Shown: positions 8,441 to 17,305, counted from the first letter of the stretch. The stretch: DNA of 64,000 nt from Fodinibacter luteus (GCF_039541575.1 NZ_BAABGM010000012.1:53769-117768); one strand, 5' to 3'. The notes: generated by a model not told the origin, from the sequence alone. Numbers and translations are program-made.

Positions 8441-10015
8441 GTGCCCACACCCCTTCGGTACGTCGCGCGACCGGCTGCCGCCGTCGCCGCCGGCCTGTGC
8501 CTGTGGCTCGCCTTCCCCGGCGCGAACCTGTGGTGGCTCGCCCCGGTGGGGGTCGCCCTCCTCGGCGGCGCGACCCTGACGGCGGGCGGCCGCCGCGGTG
8601 CCGCCCTCGGCCTGCTCGCCGGGCTCGCGTTCTTCGTGCCGGTGCTGTCGTGGTCGGGCATCTACGTCGGCGCGCTCCCGTGGCTCGCCCTCGCGACGCT
8701 GCAGGCCCTCTACGTCGCGGCGATGAGCGGGGTCGTCGGGTTCGCCGGCCGACGCCTGACCACGGCGGGCCACGGCCGCGTCGCGTACCTGCTCATCCCG
8801 CTCGGCTGGGTCGTGCAGGAGTGGGCGCGCAGCACGACCCCGTACGGCGGCTTCCCGTGGGCCAGGCTCGCGTTCAGCCAGGCCGACGGCCCCCTCGCGC
8901 ACGTGGCGCGGTGGCTGGGCGCGCCGGGCGTCACCCTCGCTGTGGCCGCCGTCGGCACGCTGCTGCTCCTCGCCGCGACGCTCGCCGGCGAGGGGGAGTG
9001 GGCCACCGCGCTCGTCCCGGCCGGGCTCGCCGTCGCGGCCACCCTCGTCGTCCCCGTGGCGATCCCGCTGCCCGTCGAGGGGCGCACCGTCGCGGTGGGC
9101 TTCGTCCAGGGCAACGTGCCGAGGGCCGGGCTGGAGTTCAACGCCGAGCGCCGGGCCGTGCTCGACAACCACGTGCGCGGCACCGAGCTGCTCGGGGCCC
9201 GGGCCCCCGACGACCTCAGCCTCGTCGTGTGGCCGGAGAACTCCTCGGACATCGACCCGCTGCGCAACGCCGACGCGGCCGCGCAGGTCGAGCAGGCCCG
9301 CCAAGCGGCCGGGGTGCCCCTGCTCATCGGTGCGGTCCTCGCCGAGCCGGAGGGCGCGAGCTCGAACGTGTCGCTGTTCTACGAGGGGCAGGGCGCCTAC
9401 CCGCAGCGGTACACCAAGCTGCACCCGGTGCCCTTCGCCGAGTACGTGCCCAGCCGCGAGTTCTTCCGGATGTTCAGCCCCGCCGTCGACCTCGCGGGCA
9501 ACTTCGTCGCCGGCTCGCAGATCGGTCTGTTCACCGTCCCGGCCGCAGGGGGCGCGTACGCGGCCCTGCCGACGATCTGCTTCGAGGTGGCCTACGACGG
9601 CCTGATGCGCGACAGCGTGCTCGAGGCCGGTGACGACGAGTCCCTGCTCGTCGTCCAGACGAACAACGCGACGTTCGGCTTCACGGACGAGTCCGAGCAG
9701 CAGTTCGCGATCTCCCGCATCCGGGCCATCGAGCACGGCCGCTCCGTCGTGCACGTCTCGACCGTGGGGGTGTCCGGGTTCATCGCCCCCGACGGGTCCG
9801 TGAGCGGCCGCACCGGCCTGTTCACCGCCGAGCAGGGCCTCGCCCGCCCCGTCGTGCGGGCCGAGACCACCCCCGCCGACCGCCTCGGCCAGGTGCCCGA
9901 GTGGCTCGCGACGGCGCTCCTCCTCGGCCTCGTCGTCGGGAGCGTGCGGGCCGCACGGGGCGTTAGGGTTCTCGAACCAGCCGACCGACCCCGCGAGGAC
10001 CTGACCGTTGCCTGA
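8441..10015 (+). CDS. lnt: Apolipoprotein N-acyltransferase
   Basis: Adds the third acyl chain to the N-terminal cysteine of lipoproteins at the outer face of the cytoplasmic membrane. The 524-residue protein has about six hydrophobic N-terminal segments, then a nitrilase-like domain. The catalytic triad is visible: E266 (VWPENSSD), K326 (YTKLHPVPFAEY) and C380 (LPTICFEVAYD). A final hydrophobic segment lies near residue 490 (LATALLLGLVVGSV). In mycobacteria this domain is fused to the mannosyltransferase Ppm1; here the two are separate but overlapping genes. An alternative GTG at 8423 would add 6 residues. Confidence 0.92.
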   Translation: MPTPLRYVARPAAAVAAGLCLWLAFPGANLWWLAPVGVALLGGATLTAGGRRGAALGLLAGLAFFVPVLSWSGIYVGALPWLALATLQALYVAAMSGVVGFAGRRLTTAGHGRVAYLLIPLGWVVQEWARSTTPYGGFPWARLAFSQADGPLAHVARWLGAPGVTLAVAAVGTLLLLAATLAGEGEWATALVPAGLAVAATLVVPVAIPLPVEGRTVAVGFVQGNVPRAGLEFNAERRAVLDNHVRGTELLGARAPDDLSLVVWPENSSDIDPLRNADAAAQVEQARQAAGVPLLIGAVLAEPEGASSNVSLFYEGQGAYPQRYTKLHPVPFAEYVPSREFFRMFSPAVDLAGNFVAGSQIGLFTVPAAGGAYAALPTICFEVAYDGLMRDSVLEAGDDESLLVVQTNNATFGFTDESEQQFAISRIRAIEHGRSVVHVSTVGVSGFIAPDGSVSGRTGLFTAEQGLARPVVRAETTPADRLGQVPEWLATALLLGLVVGSVRAARGVRVLEPADRPREDLTVA

Positions 10016-10790
10016 GACCGCCCGACCGCCCCTGGAGCGGGTCGCCGTCCTCATCCCGACGTACAACGAGCGCGACACCCTCCCCGTCGTCGTGCGCCGG
10101 CTGCACCAGGTCGTCCCCGACGTCGACGTCGTCGTCCTCGACGACGACTCGCCCGACGGCACGGGCGCGGTCGCCGACGCGCTCGCGGCATCCGACCCGC
10201 GGGTCAACGTGATCCACCGGGCGGGCAAGGAGGGCCTCGGCGCCGCGTACCTCGCCGGGTTCGAGTGGGCCCTCGCGCGGGGCTACGACGCGGTCGTCGA
10301 GATGGACGCCGACGGCTCGCACCGCCCCGAGCACCTGCCCGCCCTCCTCGCGGCGGCGACCGACGCGGATGCCGTCATCGGCTCGCGGTGGGTGCGCGGC
10401 GGGTCGGTCGTCAACTGGCCGCTGCACCGCAAGGCCCTGTCGGTGGGCGGCAACCTCTACGTCAAGGTGCTCCTCGGGATGCCGGTCAACGACGCGACCG
10501 CCGGGTACCGCGTGTACCGAGCCGACGCGCTGCGCACGATGGGCCTCACCGACGTCGCCTCGCAGGGGTACTGCTTCCAGACCGACCTCACGTGGCGGGC
10601 GGTCAGGGCAGGGCTGACCGTCGTCGAGGTGCCGATCACGTTCGTCGAGCGCGAGGTGGGCGACTCGAAGATGAGCCGCGACATCATGACCGAGTCGCTG
10701 CGCCTCATCACGAGCTGGGGGGTGCGCCACCGGGCCCGGCAGGTGCGCGACCTCGTCGGCTCCCGCGAGCCGAGGTGGCACGAGCTGTGA
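10008..10790 (+). CDS. Polyprenyl-phosphate mannosyltransferase (Ppm1/DPM1 type)
   Basis: A 260-residue GT2-family glycosyltransferase expected to make polyprenyl-phosphate mannose from GDP-mannose for periplasmic mannosylation and lipoglycans. It shows VLIPTYNERDTL at the N-terminus, LDDDSPDGTG, the nucleotide/metal motif EMDADGSHRPE, and the DPM1-type C-terminal half (TAGYRVYR, YCFQTDLTWRA, REVGDSKM), with no membrane segment. The TTG start at 10008 overlaps the lnt stop by 8 bases with GAGG upstream; no better start exists before the conserved N-terminus. A TAGGGT at 9964-9969 could give a second promoter. Confidence 0.9.
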   Translation: MPETARPPLERVAVLIPTYNERDTLPVVVRRLHQVVPDVDVVVLDDDSPDGTGAVADALAASDPRVNVIHRAGKEGLGAAYLAGFEWALARGYDAVVEMDADGSHRPEHLPALLAAATDADAVIGSRWVRGGSVVNWPLHRKALSVGGNLYVKVLLGMPVNDATAGYRVYRADALRTMGLTDVASQGYCFQTDLTWRAVRAGLTVVEVPITFVEREVGDSKMSRDIMTESLRLITSWGVRHRARQVRDLVGSREPRWHEL

Positions 10791-11320
10791 GCCGCACCGG
10801 CGCCACGCCCTACGCCGCCCGCGGACGGCGGCCGCGGCTGCTGCGCTGGATCTTCCTCGCGCTCCTCGTCGTGCCGATCATCGAGATCGCGGCGATCGTC
10901 GCCGTCGGGCGGGTCATCGGTGGGTGGCAGACACTCGCGCTGCTCCTCCTCGAGTCCCTCCTCGGGGCGTGGATCGTCAAGCGCGAGGGGTCGCGGACGT
11001 GGACGGCGCTCCAGGAGGCGCTGCGCAGCGGCAGGATGCCGAGCCGCCAGCTCGCGGACGCCGCCCTCGTGCTCATCGGCGGCACGCTGCTGCTCACGCC
11101 GGGGTTCGTCACGGACATCGTCGGCTTCTTCTTCATCCTCCCGCTCACCCGCCCGTTGACCCGGGCCTGGCTCGAGGCGCTCGTCGCCCGGCGGCTCCTC
11201 GGGCCGATGGGGGAGTGGCCGGCGAGCGGGGGAGCGAGCGCGCCGCCGCGCCGGGGCCGCCCCGACGTCGTCGAGGGCGAGGTCGTCGAGGGCCACGTCG
11301 TCGACCCCGACCACCCCTGA
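10787..11320 (+). CDS. fxsA: FxsA family membrane protein
   Basis: A 177-residue FxsA-type protein: a basic N-terminus, two closely spaced membrane segments (LLRWIFLALLVVPIIEIAAI and WQTLALLLLESLLGAW), the family stretch KREGSRTW, a third segment with GGTLLLTPGFVTDIVGF, and a variable acidic tail. FxsA modulates phage exclusion in E. coli; its role in actinobacteria is unknown. The GTG at 10787 overlaps the preceding stop by 4 bases, ending the lnt-GT2-fxsA operon. Confidence 0.88.
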   Translation: MSRTGATPYAARGRRPRLLRWIFLALLVVPIIEIAAIVAVGRVIGGWQTLALLLLESLLGAWIVKREGSRTWTALQEALRSGRMPSRQLADAALVLIGGTLLLTPGFVTDIVGFFFILPLTRPLTRAWLEALVARRLLGPMGEWPASGGASAPPRRGRPDVVEGEVVEGHVVDPDHP

Positions 11321-11325
11321 CCACC

Positions 11326-11373
11326 CACACGCCGGATGCCGGGCACCTCATGGGGTACCCGGCATCCGGTGTG
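11326..11373. terminator. Bidirectional hairpin between fxsA and rbpA
   Basis: A near-perfect inverted repeat: left arm 11326-11343 with one bulged G at 11331, 14-base loop, right arm 11358-11373. It sits between two convergent genes and is very GC-rich with no U-run, as usual in actinobacteria. Each arm contains the heptamer GGATGCC or its complement. Confidence 0.7.
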
Positions 11374-11380
11374 GGGTCGG

Positions 11381-11743
11381 TCAGGCCGACTTGCGCTTGC
11401 GAGGCCGCTCGCCGCGCGACTCGCGCAACAGGGTGAGCCGCTCCTCGAGGAGCTCCTCGAGCTCAGGGATGGAACGGCGCTCGAGCAGCATGTCCCAGTG
11501 GGTGCGCACGTGCTTGGCGGGCTTGGCGTCGGGCTCGGGGCCGCCGCCCTGCAGCTTCGCCTCCGCGCCGCAGCGGCACTCCCAGGTGTGGGGGACCTCG
11601 GCCTCGACGGAGAACGGAAGCTTGATCGTGTGGCCGTTCGGGCACAGGTAGGTCGTGATGGTGCGTTCGCTGGGGACGACGTTCTCGTCGGTCTCCATGC
11701 TCAGGGCGCCGAGTCGGCTGCCGCGCAGGCTACGTTCTGCCAT
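11381..11743 (-). CDS. rbpA: RNA polymerase-binding protein RbpA
   Basis: An actinobacterial transcription activator that binds RNA polymerase and the primary sigma factor and stabilises the open complex. The 120-residue product has the N-terminal tail MAERSLRGSRLGALSMETD, the core with YLCPNGHTI and WECRCGAEA (Cys residues that can bind zinc), then the basic linker and sigma-interacting helix HWDMLLERRSIPELEELLEE. The ATG at 11743 is preceded by GGGAG; an upstream extension in the same frame is rejected because it lacks family similarity. Confidence 0.95.
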   Translation of the reverse strand: MAERSLRGSRLGALSMETDENVVPSERTITTYLCPNGHTIKLPFSVEAEVPHTWECRCGAEAKLQGGGPEPDAKPAKHVRTHWDMLLERRSIPELEELLEERLTLLRESRGERPRKRKSA

Positions 11744-11978
11744 GGGTACTCCCAGTCCGTGGTGTCCCGGACGGCAGGTCGCCCCGACCGGGTCTAGCGC
11801 GTCCAACGCCCGGACGGGTGGGGTTGTTCCGGTCGCGCGGGCCGGTGTGGAGGGTTGGGTGTGAGTGCCCTCACACCAGCCCGGGGCCGGGGTGCGGCGG
11901 CCCCTACCCGCGGGTAGGAGTCGCCGACGCGGGCCGGTCCGCTCCGCGTTGCGCGTTCCCCCCGGCCCGCCGCGTCGC

Positions 11979-11991
11979 TAGCGTCTGCGGC
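11979..11991 (+). promoter_or_regulatory. Leaderless -10 element of the MFS gene
   Basis: TAGCGT at 11979-11984 lies 7 bases before the GTG at 11992, with no Shine-Dalgarno sequence. Confidence 0.5.
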
Positions 11992-13350
11992 GTGACGACT
12001 CCCACGGTCCCTGCCGACGCGGATGCCGCCGGCCCTACCGCCCTCGACGCCGCAGGACCCACCTCGAAGCGCCGCATCCTCGCGTGGGGCATGTGGGACT
12101 GGGGGTCGCAGCCGTTCAACACGGTCATCACGACGTTCGTGTTCTCGGTGTACATCACGAGCGAGAGCTTCGGGGGGACGAACGCCACGTCGACCGCCCT
12201 CGCCATCTCGACCGCCGTCGCCGGGCTGTTCGTCGCGCTCCTCGCCCCGGTCCTGGGGCAGAACTCGGACCGTACCGGTCGCACCGTGCGCAACCTGCGC
12301 CTGCAGACCTGGCTGCTCGCCGGGCTCTCGGCGTCGTTGTACGTCGTCCGTCCCGACCCGGCGTTCCTGTGGGTCGGACTGGGCCTGCTCGCCGTCGGCT
12401 CGGTCGTCTCCGAGATCGCCGGGGTCAACTACAACGCCACGATCGACCAGGTGGCGACAGGGCGGACCGTGGGCCGGGTGTCCGGCTTCGGCTGGGGGAT
12501 GGGGTACCTCGGCGGCATCCTCGTGCTCCTCGCGCTGTACTTCCTGCTCATCCAGCCCGAGGTCGGGCTGTTCGGGGTCAGCGACGCCGACGGGATGGAC
12601 ATCCGGGTGTCGATGCTGCTGTGCGGGCTGTGGACCCTCGTGTTCACGATCCCGGCGTTCCTCGTGCTGCGCGACCGGGAGCGGCCCCGACTGCCGCGGG
12701 TCGGTGTCGCGGCGTCCTACGGCCTCGTGTGGGCCTCGATCCGGGGGCTGTGGTCGACGTCGCGGCACACCGTGTACTTCCTGCTCGCCTCGGCCCTGTT
12801 CCGCGACGGTCTCGCCGGGGTCTTCGCCTTCGGGGCCGTCCTCGCGGCGGGGACGTTCGGGCTGAGCGCCGGGGACGTCATCGTCTTCGGCGCCGCCGCG
12901 AACATCGTCGCCGGCTTCGCGACGATGGGGTTCGGTCTGCTCGACGACCGGATCGGCCCGAAGCGGGTCATCCTCATCTCGCTCGGCTCGCTCGTCGTCC
13001 TCGGCCTGGCGATCTTCGTCCTCCACGACGGCGGGCCGACGACGTTCTGGGTGCTCGGCCTGCTCATGACGGTCTTCGTGGGCCCGGCCCAGGCCGCGTC
13101 GCGCAGCTTCCTCGCGCGGCTCATCCCGGAGGGCAAGAACGGCGAGATCTTCGGCCTCTACGCGACGACCGGTCGCGTCGTGTCGTTCCTGTCACCGGCG
13201 GCGTTCGGCGCCGCGATCGCGATCGGGGCGCTGCTCACCGGCGAGGAGAACACGCAGTACTGGGGCATCCTCGGCATCGTGCTCATCCTCGCCGCCGGGT
13301 TCGTCGTCATGCTGCCGGTCAAGGAGCACGGCGAGCACCGGGTGGGGTGA
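11992..13350 (+). CDS. MFS transporter, UMF1/Atg22-like
   Basis: A 452-residue permease with about 12 hydrophobic segments. The N-terminal WGMWDWGSQPFNTVI and the following VYITSE loop are typical of the UMF1 (Atg22-like) branch of the major facilitator superfamily. The characteristic loop DRTGR follows the second segment and a central charged loop occurs near RDRERPRLPR. Substrate is unknown; yeast Atg22 exports amino acids from the vacuole. The GTG start is fixed by the leaderless-type promoter; the frame is open further upstream but without family similarity. Confidence 0.85.
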   Translation: MTTPTVPADADAAGPTALDAAGPTSKRRILAWGMWDWGSQPFNTVITTFVFSVYITSESFGGTNATSTALAISTAVAGLFVALLAPVLGQNSDRTGRTVRNLRLQTWLLAGLSASLYVVRPDPAFLWVGLGLLAVGSVVSEIAGVNYNATIDQVATGRTVGRVSGFGWGMGYLGGILVLLALYFLLIQPEVGLFGVSDADGMDIRVSMLLCGLWTLVFTIPAFLVLRDRERPRLPRVGVAASYGLVWASIRGLWSTSRHTVYFLLASALFRDGLAGVFAFGAVLAAGTFGLSAGDVIVFGAAANIVAGFATMGFGLLDDRIGPKRVILISLGSLVVLGLAIFVLHDGGPTTFWVLGLLMTVFVGPAQAASRSFLARLIPEGKNGEIFGLYATTGRVVSFLSPAAFGAAIAIGALLTGEENTQYWGILGIVLILAAGFVVMLPVKEHGEHRVG

Positions 13351-13399
13351 CGGCGGTGGAGGCAGGTGCGGGCGGTGCGGGCGACGCGCGCTCGCCGGG

Positions 13400-14920
13400 T
13401 CAGCCGGCGAACTCGAAGTGCCAGGGCTCGGGCAGCGACCCGCCGGCCGCGGCCCACGACGGGTGGAACCAGCCGTAGAGCGGGCCGTTCTGCTTCATCC
13501 ACCGGTGGGCCGGCGAGCTGAAGTCCTGGACACCCCCGCACATGTCGAGGGCCCGGCCCAGGCCGTGCCGGCTCGTGCCGGGCGTCGCCGCGAAGGCACC
13601 GTGCCGGGCCTTGGCCGAGATCTGTCCGGCGAGCGAGCGGTAGGAGTCGGTGATGCACAGCGGTTCACCGGTCTGGGCGGCGTAGGCCTTGCTCAGGGCG
13701 TTGAAGGCGGCCGCCGCGGCCGGGGACAGCATCTCGCCGGGCGCACCCCAGAGCGGGCACAGCGCGGATGCCGGGAACAGGCCGTTCGGGTAGACGGTCG
13801 TGTCGTCGGTGCAGGGCTCGCCGACGTCGGTCAGCTCGGTGTTCGCCGACCTGAGCGCGTCGCGCAGCCGCTGGGCGGCGCGCTTGGCCTCCGGGGTGCG
13901 GGCCCCGACGAGGACGGCGGCGACGGGTCCGGCCTTCTCGACCTCGGCGATCTGCAGCGCGCGCAGCTCGTCGACCTTGGCCCGCTGCTCGTCGACGACG
14001 TCGGTGAGGGCCGAGCTGTCGTCCTTGATGCTGCGCGTGGCGGCCGCGGCCTCGCTCGCGGCGGCGTCGAGCACCGAGCTCAGCCGCACCTGCTCGGCGG
14101 TGAGGACGCGCACCTCGTCGACGGCGCGGGTGCGCTGGTCGGTGAGGTAGGACAGGTCACCGAGGGGGTTGCCGACGTCCTCGACGTCGGAGGCCATGGC
14201 CTCGATCATGTACGCGACGTCGGAGCCCCCGGCGCCACCGGAGTACACGAGGAAGACCCACTCGCGCACGATCGCACGCGCCTCCGCCAGGCGGGCGTCG
14301 AGGGCAGCGAGGTCGGCGCGAGCCTGCGCGGCCTCCTGCTGCGCGCCGATCTCGGTCTCGCGCGCGGCGGCGAGCGACTCGAGGAGGGCGTTGGACTTCG
14401 CGGCGAGCTTGTCCATCTCGCGGGTGGCGATCGCCACCTTGGAGGTGCTCGCCGACAGGGCGGCGGTGATCCGGTCGGCCTCGGCGATCTGGGACCGGAG
14501 GAACCCGCCGGAGAGGGGGACGAAGTAGTCGGCCGGGGCCTCGTAGGACGGCGCGCCGGGCGGGCGCACCGGCTTGGCGGGCGGGATGGGGGTGGCCGTG
14601 GGGGAGGGGGTGCGCGTCGCCGTCGGCTGCGGTGTGGTCGGCCCCGGCGTCGGCTCGACGGTGGGGTCGGGCGTCGGCTCGACGGTGGGGTCGGGCGTCG
14701 GCTCGACGGTGGGGTCGGGCGTGGGCTCGACGGTGGGGTCGGGCGTGGGCTCGACGGGCGGGGTGGGCGTCGGCTCCAGCGCCTCGACCGCCGCCGCTGA
14801 GGTCGAGCCGAGGGTCGGTGCCGCGGCCGGGGCGGCGACGGCGGTCGGCAGCACCGCGGACAGCGCGACCGCGAGCGCAGCCGAGCCGCCCGCCATGCGC
14901 ATCCTGTGTGCCCAGAGCAC
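13400..14920 (-). CDS. Secreted VanY-type D-Ala-D-Ala carboxypeptidase with coiled coil
   Basis: A 506-residue exported protein. In order: a signal peptide (GGSAALAVALSAVLPTAVAA), a Pro/Thr/Glu linker with octapeptide repeats, two long alpha-helical coiled coils (about 120-320), and a C-terminal VanY/DD-peptidase domain with CITDSYRSL, SRHGLGRALDM (metal ligands His and Asp) and PWHFEF (third ligand). The coiled-coil plus peptidase layout resembles NlpC/P60- or VanY-tipped cell-wall hydrolases that act at division or elongation sites. The GTG at 14920 has a purine-rich AGAAGAGA upstream; an ATG six codons in is an alternative. Confidence 0.85.
   Translation of the reverse strand: MLWAHRMRMAGGSAALAVALSAVLPTAVAAPAAAPTLGSTSAAAVEALEPTPTPPVEPTPDPTVEPTPDPTVEPTPDPTVEPTPDPTVEPTPGPTTPQPTATRTPSPTATPIPPAKPVRPPGAPSYEAPADYFVPLSGGFLRSQIAEADRITAALSASTSKVAIATREMDKLAAKSNALLESLAAARETEIGAQQEAAQARADLAALDARLAEARAIVREWVFLVYSGGAGGSDVAYMIEAMASDVEDVGNPLGDLSYLTDQRTRAVDEVRVLTAEQVRLSSVLDAAASEAAAATRSIKDDSSALTDVVDEQRAKVDELRALQIAEVEKAGPVAAVLVGARTPEAKRAAQRLRDALRSANTELTDVGEPCTDDTTVYPNGLFPASALCPLWGAPGEMLSPAAAAAFNALSKAYAAQTGEPLCITDSYRSLAGQISAKARHGAFAATPGTSRHGLGRALDMCGGVQDFSSPAHRWMKQNGPLYGWFHPSWAAAGGSLPEPWHFEFAG
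14649..14768 (-). repeat. Five 24-base tandem repeats in the VanY gene
   Basis: Five consecutive 24-base units encode the octapeptide PTPDPTVE with minor changes. They form the extracellular spacer between signal peptide and coiled coil and would be prone to length change by slippage. Confidence 0.85.
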
Positions 14921-15189
14921 GAACGATCTCTTCTCGTGTCGTTGTCAGTGACGCCCCGCGAGGCGCCCGGTCCACGTCCCTGCGTCGCGGCCCGCTTGCC
15001 ACGATAGGCGCATCCGGGCCGCTCGCGCACCCCATGTGACGCAAGATCACCCGATCGGGCCATGGGAGGTCGTCCACACGGCTGCGCGGCGGGTCCTCTC
15101 GTCCACAGGCCGGGGGAGGGCGTCGACACACCGCGGGGACGCGACGACGCTGGGTGTCACGCGGACCAGCGGTCCGGAAGGAGGACGGG

Positions 15190-15546
15190 ATGGATTATGT
15201 CAACTCGGTGCGGCTCGTCGGGCGGGTCACCGCCCGGGGGGAGCCGCGCGAGCTGCCGAGCGGCGACGTCGTCGTGACCCTGCGCGTCGTCGTGCCGCGG
15301 TCCGGGCGCCGCAGGTCGCCGGGCGAGGCCGGCGCGCGTGGCGACCCCCGGCGCGCCACCGTCGACACGATCGACGTCGCGTGCTGGTCGGCGGCCTGCC
15401 GCCGGGCGGCGGCGCGGTGCGGCGTCGACGACCACGTCGAGGTCGAGGGCTCGCTCCGGCGGCGCTTCTTCCGGGCCGGTGCGTCGGTCGCGAGCCGGTA
15501 CGAGGTGGAGGCGAGCCGGCTGCGCCGGTGCCCACCGCCGGGGTGA
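15190..15546 (+). CDS. SSB-like OB-fold protein
   Basis: A 118-residue protein with the single-stranded DNA-binding protein start MDYVNSVRLVGRVTARGEPRELPSGD, then VVTLRVVVPR, IDVACWSAACRRAA and VEVEGSLRRRFF, matching the OB-fold core of SSB. It lacks the acidic C-terminal tip of housekeeping SSB and is short and arginine-rich, so it is probably an accessory paralogue. AAGGAGG is 6 bases before the ATG at 15190. A dyad GGACC-N3-GGTCC lies at 15163-15175 just upstream. Confidence 0.75.
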   Translation: MDYVNSVRLVGRVTARGEPRELPSGDVVVTLRVVVPRSGRRRSPGEAGARGDPRRATVDTIDVACWSAACRRAAARCGVDDHVEVEGSLRRRFFRAGASVASRYEVEASRLRRCPPPG

Positions 15547-15639
15547 GCGGCGGAGTCACCGCCGCGGCGAGCGCCGGCATCACCGCCGGTTGAGCGGCGT
15601 GACCGCCGGGGTGAGCGCCGGCGTCACCGTCGCGCGAGC
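15544..15639. repeat. Imperfect tandem repeats with dyads
   Basis: About four diverged units of 20-25 bases built on GTGAGCGNCGG-N-GTCACCGCCG run from the SSB-like stop towards the DUF305 gene. Each unit can fold on itself. The position between convergent genes suggests a compound terminator, but the periodicity is unusual. Confidence 0.5.
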
Positions 15640-15666
15640 GGGGCCGACCACCGGGGGCCCGGCCCG

Positions 15667-16326
15667 TCAGGAGCGGTCGTCGAGCATCCGTTGCAGGAGA
15701 GCGATCTCGGCGGACTGGGCCGAGGCGATGGCGGTCGCGAGGGTGCGAACCTCCGTGGTGCGGGCCTGCGCGACCGCGGCCTGCGCCATCGCCACCCCGC
15801 CCTCGTGGTGCTCGATCATGAGGCGCAGGAAGATGCGCTCCGCCTCGACCCCGTCGGCCGCCCGCAGCTCGTCGAGCTGGGCCCGGGTCGCCATGCCGGG
15901 CATCGTCCCGTCCGGTCGGGCGTGGGCATCGGCGTGCTCGGCGCCGATCCAGGCCATCGGCTCCCGACTCCCGGTCTGGTCCAGGCCCCACTGCACGAGC
16001 CAGCCGTACATCTGCCCGGCCTGCTGCTGCTGGCTCGTGAGGATGTCGTAGGCCACGGTGCGCAGCTCCTCGTCGCGAGAGCGGTCGCGCACGAGCAGCG
16101 CCATCTCGACGGCCTGGGCGTGGTGGGTCTGCATGTCCCGGGCGAACCCGGCGTCGGCACCGAAGTCCGAGGGCGCGGAACCACGGGCCGTGACGACCCA
16201 CAGGGTGCCGAGGACACCCACGAGCAGCGCGACGAGGCCGACGGCCACGAGCCCGGGCAGGCCGACCCGCCGGCCCGGGTGGCCTGCGTGGCCCTCGGCC
16301 GGGCCCTCGCCCGACCCGCCGCTCAC
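15667..16326 (-). CDS. DUF305 domain protein
   Basis: A 219-residue membrane-anchored protein: short basic N-terminus, one membrane segment (LVAVGLVALLVGVLGTLWVV), then two DUF305 halves outside the membrane. The ferritin-like family signature is present: FARDMQTHHAQAVEMA in the first half and MIEHHEGGVAMAQ in the second, with paired His and Met residues that could bind copper or other metals. The GTG at 16326 overlaps the DUF3105 stop (GTGA). DUF3105-DUF305 pairs recur in actinobacteria; the function is not established. Confidence 0.85.
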   Translation of the reverse strand: MSGGSGEGPAEGHAGHPGRRVGLPGLVAVGLVALLVGVLGTLWVVTARGSAPSDFGADAGFARDMQTHHAQAVEMALLVRDRSRDEELRTVAYDILTSQQQQAGQMYGWLVQWGLDQTGSREPMAWIGAEHADAHARPDGTMPGMATRAQLDELRAADGVEAERIFLRLMIEHHEGGVAMAQAAVAQARTTEVRTLATAIASAQSAEIALLQRMLDDRS

Positions 16327-16958
16327 CCGGACGTCGTCGGGAGCTCGCCGTCGCTCCCGCCGGTGCAGGCAGCACCCGGTTCGGGCGTCTGGGGTCCCTG
16401 GCGGTACTTCTTGACGAACTCCTCGAGGCGGGGGTCGGCGGGGCCGTCGAGGGAGAGCTGGGCGCCCCACGCGCTCGCGACGACCGGAGCGGTCAGCCCG
16501 TCACGCGGGGAGAGCACCATGTAGGTGTCCGGGATGGCGTCGGTGAGCGCCTTCACCTGCTCGGCCGGGAGGTCGGGTCGGTACGTCACCCACACCGCAC
16601 CATGCTCGAGCGAGTGCACGGCGAGCTCGTCGGGGACCGGCTCGGTGTAGACACCGCAGTTGAGCCAGGCCGGGTGGTGGTCGCCGCCGGCCGGCGGGGT
16701 CTGCTCATAGGTCACCGGGTCGGTCGTGTGCTCCCGAGTGACGTCGTAGGTCTTCACCGCGTCGAGCGTCGGCCGGGTCGACACGTCGCGCCACACCGTG
16801 AAGCCCACGACACCGGCGATGAGCAGGACGACCGTCGCGACCGACGTGATGAGGATGAGCCGGGTCCTTCGCTCCTTGGCCTGCTGCGCCAGGCGCAGCT
16901 CGTCGGCCCTGGCCCGGCCGGCCCGGGCTCCACCCTTGGCCTTGGACGACGCGCTCAC
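16323..16958 (-). CDS. DUF3105 membrane-anchored protein
   Basis: A 211-residue protein with a basic cytoplasmic head, one membrane segment (LILITSVATVVLLIAGVVGF) and an extracellular DUF3105 domain with the conserved PPAGGDHHPAWLNCGVY, VHSLEHGAVWVTYRP and YMVLSPR. The His, Cys and HSLEHG residues suggest metal binding, in keeping with its coupled partner DUF305. The GTG at 16958 is preceded by AAGGAGC. Confidence 0.85.
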   Translation of the reverse strand: MSASSKAKGGARAGRARADELRLAQQAKERRTRLILITSVATVVLLIAGVVGFTVWRDVSTRPTLDAVKTYDVTREHTTDPVTYEQTPPAGGDHHPAWLNCGVYTEPVPDELAVHSLEHGAVWVTYRPDLPAEQVKALTDAIPDTYMVLSPRDGLTAPVVASAWGAQLSLDGPADPRLEEFVKKYRQGPQTPEPGAACTGGSDGELPTTSG

Positions 16959-17305
16959 CCTGGTGCTCCTTCACTGCGGACGATGGACGGACTGAACGGC
17001 TGCTGGTCGACGGACGCGCCGGCCCGGGCGGGTCAGGGCCTGCGACGTCACCGGTGCGACGTGGCACCGGTCCGGGACGACCCGACGACCGGCATCCGTG
17101 TCAGCGTTCGAGGTCGGCCGTGCGTTCCCGCTCCGGCCGACCATTGTCACCCACGACGGTCATTGGCGACGACGGAGTCCGCCGCAGTTCCCCACGGTAC
17201 GCAAACGCCGATAATCGACATTATGTCAGCTCTTCTACCGGATGCCCGTGCACCGGTCCCCCGCCCGACCCTGGGGAGACACGCCTCTGACGCCGAGCCC
17301 GCCCC
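16959..17305. other. Intergenic region upstream of DUF3105
   Basis: No supported gene in 347 bases. It probably carries the promoter of the DUF3105-DUF305 pair. The notable element is the AT-rich dyad at 17211-17224, listed separately. Confidence 0.5.
17211..17224. promoter_or_regulatory. AT-rich dyad ATAAT-N4-ATTAT
   Basis: A perfect 5-base inverted repeat with a CGAC centre inside the most AT-rich stretch of the first 49 kb. In a genome this GC-rich such a site is a good candidate operator or promoter. It is about 250 bases upstream of the DUF3105 start and just past the 3' end of the aminotransferase gene. Confidence 0.4.
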
